Notes: generated by a model not told the origin, from the letters alone. 23,500 nt of DNA from an uncultured Prevotella sp. (GCA_946623195.1 CAMOQW010000019.1:1-23500), one strand, 5' to 3'. Positions 6,157 to 14,994 are shown, numbered from the stretch's first letter. Numbers and translations are program-made.

Positions 6157-8121
6157 TCAACTCACGATCACGTCGGACCCCCGTTGACGGGCCAGTGCAT
6201 TGCGGAGCTCCTGTGTCTGCTTATAGTCGTCCATCAGGGCTTTGATGCCCGCCAGGTCTGTCCCCACCTCCTTCAGCTGCCGCTGCAAGTCCTTCAGGTG
6301 CTGACTGACGATGCCCATGCGGAAGTCCAGTATCAGATGTTGCACACGCTGGCGCATAGAACCCTCGCGCGCTTTCATCTCGAAACTCTTGCTCAACTGG
6401 TGGCGCTCAATGCCTAATGCTGTCGCCAACTGGTTCACTTCGGGGTCGGGATGCTGCATGAAGTAGGTTTCGGTCTTGAAGCCGGGGTCGGCAGAATGCT
6501 CCACCGCCTCGTGCAAGATGCGGTCGTAGAGGGGATTGCTGAAGTGCAGGTCATCGTTGCCCAGGTCGAAGTCAATATACTGCGCTACGTTCAGATTGAT
6601 GAACTGACCGTCCTGCGTCTCCAAGCCTTCGAATATCACCTCGTCGCCATGTCGGATAATGGTCTGGACGAGCAGCCGTTCTACTGCATTGTCGGTAGCG
6701 ACAGTTGTGAGATGCGACGTGAGCGGAACGTCTGGAGCAGTGGCTGCATCGGACATGTCGCCGTCACGCTCTGCCCGCGCCTGTTGCCTCTCTTGTTCTT
6801 TCTGCTGTTCCTCGCGATTGTTGGCAATAAACTTGTTAGTCTGCGTAATCAGCGTGCGCTCGTTCATGTCGAGGCGTCGCGAACACTCGCTGATATAGGT
6901 AGCCCGCACGATGGGGTCAGGAATGACGCTGATGCTGCGAACGATATTGTTGATGGCCTCGGCACGCTTGACGGGGTCTTTCACATTCTTCAGCAGCAGG
7001 TCGGTCTTAAACTGGATGAAGTCCGTCTGGTGCTGTTCGATGTACTCCTTGAACTGCTGGGCGGTATGTTTGCGGGCGAAGGAGTCGGGGTCGTCGCCGT
7101 CAGGCAACAGCAGCACCTTGATGTTCATACCTTCCTGCAACAGCATGTCCGTACCGCGCATGGCAGCATGGATGCCGGCCTCGTCGCCGTCGTAGAGCAG
7201 CACGACGTTCTGGGTGAAGCGGTGCAGGAGCCGAATCTGGTAGTTCGACAGGGCCGTACCCGAATTGGCCACCACGTTCTCCAGCCCGCACTGGTGCATG
7301 GCAATCACGTCGGTATAGCCCTCCACCATGTAGACGCAGTCCTCCTTCACAATGGTTTTCTTGGCCTGATAGATGCCGTAGAGTTCGCGCTCCTTATGGT
7401 AGATTTCGGAGTCGGGCGAGTTGACATACTTCTGCTGTACACCCTTGGTGGCAGCGTCGAGCTTGCGCCCGCCAAAGGCCACCACCTTGCCGCTGACGTT
7501 CAGCCAGGGGAAGATGGCACGGCCGGCAAAGCGGTCGTACAGGCCACGTTCGTTCTGGATGGCCAGTCCCGTTTTCACCAGAAACTCTTCCTTGTAGCCC
7601 TTGCGGCGGGCCTCGTTGCACAGGGCGTCACGCTTGGTGAGGGCGAAACCCAGCTGGAACTTTTCGATGATGTCGTCGCGGATGCCACGACTGCGGAAAT
7701 ACTGCTTCCCGATGGCCTGACCGTCGACATCGTTCTTCAGAATCTCGTGGAAATACTGGCACGCCCACTCGTTGACCACAAACATCGACTCGCGTTCGGA
7801 CTGTTCGCGCTTCTCGTCGTCGCTGAGTTCGCGTTCCTGGATTTCTATATTATACTTCTTCGCCAGCCAGCGCAGTGCCTCGGGATAGGTAATCTGCTCG
7901 TGCTTCATCAGGAAATTGACGGCATTGCCTCCCTCGCCACAGGCAAAGCACTTGCAAATCTGACGGGCCGGCGAGACCATGAACGACGGTGTCTTGTCGT
8001 CGTGGAAAGGGCACAGACCCTTGTAGTTGACTCCGGCCTTACGCAGATGCACAAACTCGCCCACCACGTCCACGATGTTCACCGCATCCATGATTTTATC
8101 TACTGTTGCTCTGTCAATCAT
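6157..8121 (-). CDS. dnaG: DNA primase
   Basis: A 654-residue primase that makes RNA primers at the replication fork. The N-terminal CHC2 zinc finger has Cys37, His40, Cys58 and Cys61. The Toprim catalytic core shows MVEGYTD (Glu267, Asp271), LYDGDEAG (309-316) and DGDDPD (341-346). A charged, low-complexity linker (about 436-478) leads to the C-terminal helicase-binding region. Linker residues 466-471, PLTSHL, resemble the repeat-encoded segment in Cls and may be a worn 7-base repeat. The start MIDRATVDKI fits my memory of Bacteroides primases and lies only 4 bases from a TATCTTTG promoter element, so the mRNA may be leaderless. It is divergent from lysS. Confidence 0.95.
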   Translation of the reverse strand: MIDRATVDKIMDAVNIVDVVGEFVHLRKAGVNYKGLCPFHDDKTPSFMVSPARQICKCFACGEGGNAVNFLMKHEQITYPEALRWLAKKYNIEIQERELSDDEKREQSERESMFVVNEWACQYFHEILKNDVDGQAIGKQYFRSRGIRDDIIEKFQLGFALTKRDALCNEARRKGYKEEFLVKTGLAIQNERGLYDRFAGRAIFPWLNVSGKVVAFGGRKLDAATKGVQQKYVNSPDSEIYHKERELYGIYQAKKTIVKEDCVYMVEGYTDVIAMHQCGLENVVANSGTALSNYQIRLLHRFTQNVVLLYDGDEAGIHAAMRGTDMLLQEGMNIKVLLLPDGDDPDSFARKHTAQQFKEYIEQHQTDFIQFKTDLLLKNVKDPVKRAEAINNIVRSISVIPDPIVRATYISECSRRLDMNERTLITQTNKFIANNREEQQKEQERQQARAERDGDMSDAATAPDVPLTSHLTTVATDNAVERLLVQTIIRHGDEVIFEGLETQDGQFINLNVAQYIDFDLGNDDLHFSNPLYDRILHEAVEHSADPGFKTETYFMQHPDPEVNQLATALGIERHQLSKSFEMKAREGSMRQRVQHLILDFRMGIVSQHLKDLQRQLKEVGTDLAGIKALMDDYKQTQELRNALARQRGSDVIVS

Positions 8122-8125
8122 GATG

Positions 8126-8133
8126 CAAAGATA
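8126..8133 (-). promoter_or_regulatory. putative dnaG promoter element touching the start codon
   Basis: TATCTTTG on the minus strand ends four bases before the dnaG ATG. No TTG is seen at the usual distance; the corresponding place is occupied by the 7-base repeat. If used, it predicts a leaderless dnaG transcript. Confidence 0.5.
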
Positions 8134-8153
8134 GGCATTTTATACAAATTTAT

Positions 8154-8181
8154 CACTTTTCACTTTTCACTTTTCACTTTT
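8154..8181 (+). repeat. 7-base tandem repeat between dnaG and lysS
   Basis: Four perfect copies of CACTTTT sit in the 102-base divergent gap, where the -33 regions of both the dnaG and lysS promoters should be. Confidence 0.85.
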
Positions 8182-8186
8182 TTTTG

Positions 8187-8194
8187 TATCTTTG
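8187..8194 (+). promoter_or_regulatory. lysS promoter -7 element
   Basis: TATCTTTG followed by CACC, 29 bases before the lysS ATG. The -33 position holds TTTT from the CACTTTT repeat rather than a clean TTG. Confidence 0.65.
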
Positions 8195-8223
8195 CACCGT
8201 ATTATGAATATTTGACAATAAAA

Positions 8224-9954
8224 ATGAACGTTTTAGAACTCAGTGAACAAGAGATTGGCAGGCGCGAAAGTCTGCAAGAGCTGCGAGAAATGGGTATCAA
8301 CCCCTATCCGGCCGCTGAATATCCCACCAACGCTTTCTCTACCGAGATACGCGATGCATTCCGCGATGATGACGAACCCCGCGAGGTGTGCATAGCAGGC
8401 CGCATGATGAGCCGCCGCGTGATGGGCAAGGCCAGCTTCGCAGAAATCCAGGACTCCAAAGGACGTATCCAGGTCTACATCTCCCGCGACGACCTCTGCC
8501 CGGGTGACGACAAGGACCTATATAATAAGGTATTTAAGCGCCTGCTCGACATTGGCGACTTCATTGGCGTGAAAGGCTTCGTGTTCCGCACCCAGACAGG
8601 CGAAATCAGTGTTCATGCCCGCGAGCTGACGCTGCTGTCGAAGGCCCTGAAGCCGCTGCCCATCGTGAAGTACAAGGACGGCGTGGCCTACGACAAGTTC
8701 GACGACCCCGAGCTGCGCTATCGCCAGCGCTACGTCGATCTGGTGGTCAACGAAGGTGTGAAGGACACCTTCCTGCAGCGGGCCACTGTCCTACGGACGA
8801 TCCGGAAAGTACTGGACGACGCCGGCTATACGGAGGTGGAGACGCCTACGCTGCAGATGATTGCCGGCGGTGCCTCGGCCCGTCCGTTCATCACCCATTT
8901 CAATGCCCTCGACCAGGACATGTATATGCGTATTGCCACGGAGCTATACCTGAAGCGCCTCATCGTGGGCGGCTTCGAGGGTGTCTACGAAATCGGCAAG
9001 AACTTCCGCAACGAGGGCATGGACCGCAACCACAACCCGGAGTTCACCTGCATGGAACTGTATGTGCAGTATAAGGACTACAACTGGATGATGTCGTTCA
9101 CAGAGAAACTGCTGGAGACCGTCTGCATCGCCGTCAACGGCAAGCCCGAGCGCGAGATTGACGGCAACATCGTCTCGTTCAAGGCCCCTTACCGCCGTCT
9201 GCCCATTCTGGAAGCCATCCGCGAGAAGACGGGCTTCGATTGTGAAGGCAAGACGGAAGACGAGATCCGCCAGTTCTGCCTGTCGAAGGGCATGGATGTC
9301 GACGAGACCATGGGCAAGGGCAAACTTATCGACGAGCTGTTCGGCGAGTTCTGCGAAGGCACCTTCATCCAGCCTACCTTCATCACCGACTATCCCGTCG
9401 AGATGTCGCCGCTGACGAAGATGCACCGCTCGAAGCCCGGACTGACGGAACGCTTCGAGCTGATGGTCAACGGTAAGGAGCTGGCCAACGCCTACTCAGA
9501 GCTCAACGACCCCATCGACCAGGAGGAGCGCTTCCAGGAACAGATGCGACTGGCCGACAAGGGCGACGACGAGGCTATGATCATCGACCAGGACTTCCTG
9601 CGCGCCCTGCAGTACGGTATGCCACCCACCAGCGGCATCGGCATCGGCATCGACCGTCTGGTGATGCTCATGACCGGCAAGACGTTCATCCAGGAGGTGC
9701 TGTTCTTCCCACAGATGAAGCCCGAGAAGAAGATTCCACAGTCTACACCTGCCGAATGGGCTGCCATCGGTGTGGGCGAAGAGTGGGTGCCCGTGCTGCG
9801 CAAGGCCGGCTTCAATCTCATTGCCAATATCAAGGACGAGAAGGCACAAGGCCTGCAGCAGAAGATAGGCGACATTGTGAAGAAATACAAGCTCGACATG
9901 CAGAAGCCTTCAGTAGACGAAGTTGCCCAGTGGATAGAGAAGGCGCAGGCCTAA
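8224..9954 (+). CDS. lysS: lysyl-tRNA synthetase, class II
   Basis: A 576-residue enzyme charging tRNA-Lys. The N-terminal OB-fold anticodon-binding domain covers about 55-140. The class II core has motif 2, FRNEGMDRNHNPEFT (261-275), and motif 3, GIGIGIDRLVML (471-482). The product is about 70 residues longer than E. coli LysS; the C-terminal extension (about 505-576, helical and lysine-rich) is as I recall for Bacteroidetes LysRS. The ATG at 8224 follows its own promoter; the frame stays open upstream only because dnaG lacks stops in that antisense frame. gpsA begins 22 bases downstream, across a 7-base repeat. Confidence 0.95.
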   Translation: MNVLELSEQEIGRRESLQELREMGINPYPAAEYPTNAFSTEIRDAFRDDDEPREVCIAGRMMSRRVMGKASFAEIQDSKGRIQVYISRDDLCPGDDKDLYNKVFKRLLDIGDFIGVKGFVFRTQTGEISVHARELTLLSKALKPLPIVKYKDGVAYDKFDDPELRYRQRYVDLVVNEGVKDTFLQRATVLRTIRKVLDDAGYTEVETPTLQMIAGGASARPFITHFNALDQDMYMRIATELYLKRLIVGGFEGVYEIGKNFRNEGMDRNHNPEFTCMELYVQYKDYNWMMSFTEKLLETVCIAVNGKPEREIDGNIVSFKAPYRRLPILEAIREKTGFDCEGKTEDEIRQFCLSKGMDVDETMGKGKLIDELFGEFCEGTFIQPTFITDYPVEMSPLTKMHRSKPGLTERFELMVNGKELANAYSELNDPIDQEERFQEQMRLADKGDDEAMIIDQDFLRALQYGMPPTSGIGIGIDRLVMLMTGKTFIQEVLFFPQMKPEKKIPQSTPAEWAAIGVGEEWVPVLRKAGFNLIANIKDEKAQGLQQKIGDIVKKYKLDMQKPSVDEVAQWIEKAQA

Positions 9955-9973
9955 CTCTCAACTCTCAACTCGA
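9953..9973 (+). repeat. 7-base tandem repeat between lysS and gpsA
   Basis: Units AACTCTC, AACTCTC, AACTCGA. The repeat starts within the lysS stop codon and ends three bases before the gpsA ATG, so it makes up the whole spacer. Confidence 0.75.
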
Positions 9974-9976
9974 AAG

Positions 9977-10972
9977 ATGTATGATTGTGGACGCATAGCA
10001 ATTATTGGCGGTGGCTCCTGGGCGACAGCAATAGCCAAGATTGTGGTGGGAAAGACTCACCACATTGGCTGGTATATGCGCCGCGACGACCGCATTGAGG
10101 ACTTCCGACGCCTGGGTCACAATCCTGCCTACCTGATGAGCGTACGCTTCAATATCGACGAAATATTCTTCTCCAGCGACCTCAACAAGATTGTACAGCA
10201 GTACGACACGCTGGTCTTCGTCACGCCGTCGCCCTACCTAAAGAGCCATCTCAAGAAGTTGAAGACCAGAATCCGCGACAAATACATCGTGACAGCCATC
10301 AAGGGTATCGTGCCCGACGAGAATCTGGTATGCTCGGAATACTTCCATCAGGTCTACGACGTACCCTACGAGAATTTGGCCTGCATTGGCGGTCCCTCCC
10401 ACGCCGAGGAGGTGGCCCTGGAGCGATTGAGCTACCTGACCATCGGCTGTACCGACCGTGAGAAAGCACAGTCGTTTGCCGACATTCTGGCCAGCGACTA
10501 TATCAAGACCAAGACATCGTCTGACGTCATTGGCATCGAGTACTCTTCGGTGCTGAAGAATGTCTACGCCATCGCCGCAGGCATCTGCAACGGACTGAAG
10601 TTCGGCGACAACTTCCAGGCCGTGCTCATGTCCAATGCCGTGCAGGAGATGGGCCGGTTCCTGAAGGTCATCCACCCGCTGGAGCGCAACATGGCCGACA
10701 GCGTCTACATGGGCGACCTGCTGGTGACGGGCTATTCCAACTTCTCGCGCAACCGCACCTTCGGCATCATGATCGGCAAGGGCTACAGCGTGAAGTCGGC
10801 ACAGATTGAGATGGAGATGATAGCCGAGGGCTACTTCGGCACCAAGTGTATGAAGGAAATCAACCGCCACTGCCACGTCAACATGCCCATTCTGGATGCC
10901 GTATATAATATATTGTACGAGCGCATTTCGCCACAGATAGAAATCAAACTTTTGACCGACTCGTTCCGTTAG
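9977..10972 (+). CDS. gpsA: glycerol-3-phosphate dehydrogenase [NAD(P)+]
   Basis: A 331-residue cytoplasmic enzyme reducing dihydroxyacetone phosphate to sn-glycerol 3-phosphate for phospholipid synthesis. It has the Rossmann motif IIGGGSWATA (9-18), the conserved TAIKG (106-110, Lys109), the GGPSHAEE segment (138-145), the catalytic lysine in SVLKNVYAIAAG (Lys194) and the substrate-binding GDLLVTGYSNFSRNR (246-260). The length is normal for the family. It is probably cotranscribed with lysS. The next gene, a sensor kinase, starts 27 bases later in the same direction. The product feeds the same lipid pathway as the nearby cls, though they are in different transcripts. Confidence 0.93.
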   Translation: MYDCGRIAIIGGGSWATAIAKIVVGKTHHIGWYMRRDDRIEDFRRLGHNPAYLMSVRFNIDEIFFSSDLNKIVQQYDTLVFVTPSPYLKSHLKKLKTRIRDKYIVTAIKGIVPDENLVCSEYFHQVYDVPYENLACIGGPSHAEEVALERLSYLTIGCTDREKAQSFADILASDYIKTKTSSDVIGIEYSSVLKNVYAIAAGICNGLKFGDNFQAVLMSNAVQEMGRFLKVIHPLERNMADSVYMGDLLVTGYSNFSRNRTFGIMIGKGYSVKSAQIEMEMIAEGYFGTKCMKEINRHCHVNMPILDAVYNILYERISPQIEIKLLTDSFR

Positions 10973-10999
10973 GACTAATTCCCGAATCCACTGTAAGTC

Positions 11000-12745
11000 A
11001 TGAAACCTAACCTTCCATTTCTATTGCAACGTAAGCTTTTTACACTGATACTGACCATTGGCATTCCGGTGGTCTGCGGAATAGTCTCTGCATGCAGCGA
11101 TAGTCTGCAAGACGTATTCCATTCTCCTGATGATGAAATAACCATCAGTCCGCTGGCAACCGAACTGGGATTCTCACAAGACCATCCGCTGGTCATGGGC
11201 ATGAACACCAGCTATGCCCCTTTGCAATATGTCAACAATCAAGGTGCACCCAGCGGCTACGACGTTGAGTTCACCAAGAAACTGATGAAACGGATGGGCA
11301 TCCCCTTCACCTTCTCGCCAAACCACTGGGACAAGATGTCGCCAGGTGTTATCGAAGGCAAGTACGATATCGGTATGCTGGTCTACTCGTCATACCGCAA
11401 AGAGCTGACCAACTACTCGAACGCAGTGTTCCGCATGTACTATCAAATAGTGTATCGCAAAAAAGACTATAACGACTTCGATTTCCGCCACCTGAAGGGT
11501 AAAAGGATTGCCTATATGAAGTCACGGCCAATAGGCCTCATGCTGAAAGACGCCGAAGCTATCGACATACGCATCACCAACCTGGACACGGCATTTATTG
11601 AATTGGCAAAAGGCAAATACGACGGTCTGATATGCTATCGCTTCCAAGCCAAGTACAGCATGGAGCAGTTAGCGCTCAGTGACGAGTTGCAGACTCAGGA
11701 GCTGTCGCTGGAACCACGAGAGTACTGCTATGCCAGCCACGATTCACTGCTGATTGCCGCCGTCAACAAGGAACTGAAGCTCATGGAGGAAGAAGGCATT
11801 ATCGACGAGGTTTATGGCGACAACGTGCTGACACAGTTTGGCACCATCAAGGTACCCCTATGGGTATGGGCACTGCTGGGCTTGCTCGTATTCGTATTCC
11901 TCATAGTCTTCAGCGTCAACCGCTACCGCTACAGCAAGCGCCTGCAACTGGCCCACGAAAAACTGACAGATGCCTACAACCACCTGTCCGAGACGAACAC
12001 ACAGCTGAAGATTGCCAACGAGCGCGCAGAGGAGTCTACACGCATGAAGAGCAACTTTATCAAGCAGATATCTCACGAGATACGCACCCCACTCAACATC
12101 CTAAGCGGTTTCACACAGCTGCTCACTTCTCCTGGTGTCAAGCTCTCTGCACAAGAACAGGAAGAAGCCTCCACCCAAATCATCAAGAGTACTGACCGCA
12201 TTACAGGTCTGGTCAACAAGATGCTGGAACTGTCGGACATCAGCAGTCAGCATGTGCTGGAACGTAAAGACCTGGTGACACCCAAGCAGATTGTCTTGCA
12301 AGCCATCAATGCATCAGGCGTTCAAGAGGAAGCACACATAGCATTTTCCCTGTGTGAAGAAGATGGCGCCGACCGCCAGATTGTGACCGATCAGCATGCT
12401 GCCGTCCGCATGGTGGAACTACTGTTAGACAATGCTATCAAGTTCACTAAACCCGCCGAGTCGCTTCAATCGTCCGTGACGACTGCCGACAAGAAGAGTG
12501 TCAAGCTCACCGTAGGAGCCACGGACCACATGACAACCATCAGCGTAGAAGACACCGGAATCGGCATACCCGCTGAAGAGTCTGAACACATCTTCGACGA
12601 GTTCGTGCAGCTAGATGAGTATTACAATGGCACAGGCATCGGACTGACCGTAGCACGCAGTCTGGCCCGCCGTTTAGGTGGCGATGTCGTGCTCGACACC
12701 ACCAGCACAGGTTCCACACGCTTCGTCATCACCCTCCCTGCATAG
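11000..12745 (+). CDS. sensor histidine kinase with SBP_bac_3-type sensor domain
   Basis: A 581-residue membrane sensor kinase. After an N-terminal hydrophobic segment (about 13-31) ending in VSAC (Cys32, a possible lipidation site or simple signal anchor), a family 3 solute-binding-like domain spans about 62-275 (for example GMNTSYAPLQYVNNQGAPSG, 67-86). A membrane helix (287-306) and a coiled-coil linker (about 312-348) lead to the HisKA H-box SHEIRTPLN (His359), the N-box LLLDNAIKF (474-482), G1 DTGIGIP (518-524) and G2 GTGIGLT (544-550). The kinase core looks intact. There is no receiver domain and no response regulator nearby. The sensor resembles BvgS-type periplasmic modules that bind amino acids or similar ligands; the ligand here is unknown. 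Confidence 0.88.
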   Translation: MKPNLPFLLQRKLFTLILTIGIPVVCGIVSACSDSLQDVFHSPDDEITISPLATELGFSQDHPLVMGMNTSYAPLQYVNNQGAPSGYDVEFTKKLMKRMGIPFTFSPNHWDKMSPGVIEGKYDIGMLVYSSYRKELTNYSNAVFRMYYQIVYRKKDYNDFDFRHLKGKRIAYMKSRPIGLMLKDAEAIDIRITNLDTAFIELAKGKYDGLICYRFQAKYSMEQLALSDELQTQELSLEPREYCYASHDSLLIAAVNKELKLMEEEGIIDEVYGDNVLTQFGTIKVPLWVWALLGLLVFVFLIVFSVNRYRYSKRLQLAHEKLTDAYNHLSETNTQLKIANERAEESTRMKSNFIKQISHEIRTPLNILSGFTQLLTSPGVKLSAQEQEEASTQIIKSTDRITGLVNKMLELSDISSQHVLERKDLVTPKQIVLQAINASGVQEEAHIAFSLCEEDGADRQIVTDQHAAVRMVELLLDNAIKFTKPAESLQSSVTTADKKSVKLTVGATDHMTTISVEDTGIGIPAEESEHIFDEFVQLDEYYNGTGIGLTVARSLARRLGGDVVLDTTSTGSTRFVITLPA

Positions 12746-12769
12746 GGACACGGTCATTCGCACGCTTCA

Positions 12770-12791
12770 AAACTTTTCGGTCTAAAAGTTT
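12770..12791 (+). promoter_or_regulatory. inverted repeat overlapping the pgi -33 element
   Basis: AAACTTTT and AAAAGTTT form perfect 8-base arms around CGGTCT. The right arm includes the first bases of the TTTG (12789-12792) of the pgi promoter. It could be an operator or a weak stem at the end of the kinase transcript; no T-tract follows, so a standard terminator is unlikely. Confidence 0.4.
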
Positions 12792-12820
12792 GGGCGGTTA
12801 GGAAATAATGAGTATCTTTG
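12789..12820 (+). promoter_or_regulatory. pgi promoter
   Basis: TTTG at 12789-12792, a 20-base spacer and TATCTTTG at 12813-12820 followed by CAGC. The leader before the pgi ATG is about 40 bases and A-rich. Confidence 0.75.
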
Positions 12821-12865
12821 CAGCCAAATGCATCAATTAAACCCAATAATTAAACAAAACAAACA

Positions 12866-14221
12866 ATGAGTAACATCAAACTTGACATCACAAAGGCTGC
12901 CTGCTTCCTGGAAGCTGGAGCAGTGAAGGCTTTCGAGCCCAAAGTAAAGGCCGCACAAGAGGCCTTGGAGAATGGCACATGTCCCGGTAACGACTTCCTT
13001 GGCTGGCTGCACCTGCCCAGCAGCATCACTCCGACATTCCTCGACGAGCTGCAGGCCTGTGCCAACACACTCCGCGAGAATTGCGAGGCCATTGTCGTAG
13101 CCGGCATCGGTGGATCATACCTCGGTGCACGTGCTGTCATTGAGGCACTGAACAACTCGTTTGCCTGGCTGGTTCAGGACAAGAAGAACCCCACCATCCT
13201 GTTTGCCGGCAACAACATCGGCGAGGATTATCTGGCAGAGTTGACTGAATACCTGAAGAACAAGAAGTTCGGCGTCATCAACATCTCGAAGTCGGGCACG
13301 ACCACAGAGACTGCCCTGACCTTCCGTCTGCTGAAGAAGCAGTGTGAGGCCCAGCGCGGCAAAGAGGAAGCCAAGAAGGTCATCGTGGCCATTACGGATG
13401 CCAAGAAGGGTGCAGCACGCACCTGTGCCGACAAGGAGGGCTACACATCGTTCATCATCCCCGACAACGTGGGCGGCCGCTTCTCAGTGCTCACCCCGGT
13501 AGGTCTGCTGCCTATCGCCTGTGCCGGTTTCGACATCCGCGAACTGGTTGCCGGTGCCCAGGACATAGAGAAGGCTTGCGGCAAGGACGTACCCTTTGCC
13601 GAGAACCCCGCAGCCCAGTATGCTGCCGTCCGCAACGGTCTGTACCAGAGTGGCAAGAAGATAGAAATCATGGTCAACTTCCAGCCCAAGCTGCACTTCA
13701 TGTCTGAGTGGTGGAAGCAGCTCTACGGCGAGTCTGAGGGTAAGGACAAGAAGGGTATCTTCCCCGCCAGCGTCGACTTCACCACCGACCTGCACTCAAT
13801 GGGCCAGTGGATTCAGGACGGCGAGCGTACCATCTTTGAGACCGTTATCAGTGTAGAACAGCCTGAGAAGAAGCTGCTCTTCCCTGAGGATGAAGAGAAT
13901 CTGGACGGACTGAACTTCCTCGCTGGCAAGCGTGTGGACGAGGTGAACAAGATGGCTGAACTGGGCACCCGTTTAGCCCATGTCGATGGTGGCGTGCCCA
14001 ACATCCGCATCACCATTCCTCGCCTCAATGAGCGCTATCTCGGCCAGCTCATCTACTTCTTCGAGATTGCCTGTGGCATCAGCGGCAACGTGCTGGGTGT
14101 CAACCCCTTCAACCAGCCCGGTGTGGAGGCCTACAAGAAGAACATGTTCGCCCTGCTCGACAAGCCTGGCTACGAGGCAGACTCCAAGGCCATCAAGGCT
14201 CGTCTTGAAAGTGAGAAGTGA
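12866..14221 (+). CDS. pgi: glucose-6-phosphate isomerase
   Basis: A 451-residue glycolytic enzyme interconverting glucose 6-phosphate and fructose 6-phosphate. The SIS-domain phosphate-binding segments are [11 protein letters not shown] (80-90) and [10 protein letters not shown] (141-150). The family signature [17 protein letters not shown] (200-216), the catalytic Glu in YGESEGK (287-293) and [14 protein letters not shown] near the C-terminus are present. The length is that of the short bacterial form. It has its own promoter although it follows the kinase by 120 bases. The last residues and the TGA stop (14219-14221) lie inside a 7-base repeat. Confidence 0.95.
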   Translation: MSNIKLDITKAACFLEAGAVKAFEPKVKAAQEALENGTCPGNDFLGWLHLPSSITPTFLDELQACANTLRENCEAIVVAGIGGSYLGARAVIEALNNSFAWLVQDKKNPTILFAGNNIGEDYLAELTEYLKNKKFGVINISKSGTTTETALTFRLLKKQCEAQRGKEEAKKVIVAITDAKKGAARTCADKEGYTSFIIPDNVGGRFSVLTPVGLLPIACAGFDIRELVAGAQDIEKACGKDVPFAENPAAQYAAVRNGLYQSGKKIEIMVNFQPKLHFMSEWWKQLYGESEGKDKKGIFPASVDFTTDLHSMGQWIQDGERTIFETVISVEQPEKKLLFPEDEENLDGLNFLAGKRVDEVNKMAELGTRLAHVDGGVPNIRITIPRLNERYLGQLIYFFEIACGISGNVLGVNPFNQPGVEAYKKNMFALLDKPGYEADSKAIKARLESEK

Positions 14222-14243
14222 AAAATGACAAGTGAAAAGTGAA
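14209..14243 (+). repeat. 7-base tandem repeat spanning the pgi stop and next start
   Basis: Units AAGTGAG, AAGTGAA, AAATGAC, AAGTGAA, AAGTGAA in 7-base register. The tract supplies the pgi stop codon and the GTG start I assign to the following gene. The unit is the complement of the type at 8154-8181 (AAAAGTG versus CACTTTT). Confidence 0.8.
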
Positions 14244-14994
14244 TCATTTGCTACCACAGAATCATTACATAGAGAAGCACGGCTTTGAGCACTTCAGTCC
14301 CAAAGCCGTGCTCTTTGATATGGACGGCGTCATCTACGACTCCATGCCCAACCACGCCACCAGTTGGCATCAGGCTATGGCCGACTACGGACTGGACATG
14401 CCGCCCGAAGGGGCCTATCAGTATGAGGGTATGAGGGGTGTGGAAACCATCAAGGCGTTGGCCCGCCAGCAGTGGCGGCGCGAACTGAGCGACGAAGAGG
14501 CCCAGCAGATGTACGCCCACAAGTCGGCCCTGTTTGTGGAGTGTGCGGCCAAGTCGCCAGCCCGCATCATGCCCGGCATCAAGTCGCTGATGCAGCAAAT
14601 CAAGGACGACGGACTGCAGATATGCATTGTGACCGGCAGTGGCCAGCACTCACTGCTGGACAAGTTGCTCACCGACTTCAGCGGACTGCTGAAGGCCGAG
14701 CTCATCGTGACGGCCTTCGACGTCAAACACGGGAAACCCGCCCCGGAACCTTACCTGAAAGGGATGGAGAAATGTGGTGTCAGACCGTGGGAGACCATCG
14801 TCGTGGAGAATGCCCCATTGGGCGTCAGGGCTGCCGTAGCAGCCAAGTGCTTCACCATTGCCGTCAACACAGGCCCACTGCCCGACCAGGCACTGGCCGA
14901 CGAGGGAGCTGACCTCATCTACCCCGACATGCCGCTGCTCAGCCAACGGTGGCGCTCAGAAGTCGTCGTCCTGGGAATCGGTGTCGGATGCTGA
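14239..14994 (+). CDS. HAD-superfamily phosphatase, BT2127-like (pyrophosphatase or beta-PGM subgroup)
   Basis: A 251-residue cytoplasmic HAD hydrolase with a helical cap. Motif I is LFDMDGVIYDS (25-35, Asp27 and Asp29), motif II VTGSG (131-135), motif III KHGKPAPEPY (163-172, Lys166) and motif IV VVENAPLG (188-195). From memory it closely resembles BT2127 of B. thetaiotaomicron, described as an inorganic pyrophosphatase, rather than a true beta-phosphoglucomutase. The start is uncertain: a TGA at 14233 blocks this frame upstream, no ATG lies before motif I, and GTG 14239 (inside the repeat) or TTG 14248 must be used. The C-terminal 12 or so codons overlap the convergent lipoprotein gene by 39 bases and may be a recent extension. 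Confidence 0.85.
   Translation: MNHLLPQNHYIEKHGFEHFSPKAVLFDMDGVIYDSMPNHATSWHQAMADYGLDMPPEGAYQYEGMRGVETIKALARQQWRRELSDEEAQQMYAHKSALFVECAAKSPARIMPGIKSLMQQIKDDGLQICIVTGSGQHSLLDKLLTDFSGLLKAELIVTAFDVKHGKPAPEPYLKGMEKCGVRPWETIVVENAPLGVRAAVAAKCFTIAVNTGPLPDQALADEGADLIYPDMPLLSQRWRSEVVVLGIGVGC

Noticed and set aside
6110..6160. Longer N-terminus of Cls starting at TTG 6160
   Set aside because: The extra 17 residues are translated tandem repeat and overlap the dnaG stop; the ATG at 6109 gives the normal family start.
6451..8223. Upstream extension of the lysS frame across dnaG
   Set aside because: The frame happens to lack stops antisense to dnaG. LysS starts at the ATG after its own promoter, where the family N-terminus begins.
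14225..14241. ATG at 14225 as the start of the HAD gene
   Set aside because: It is out of frame with the HAD gene and meets a TGA after five codons inside the repeat.
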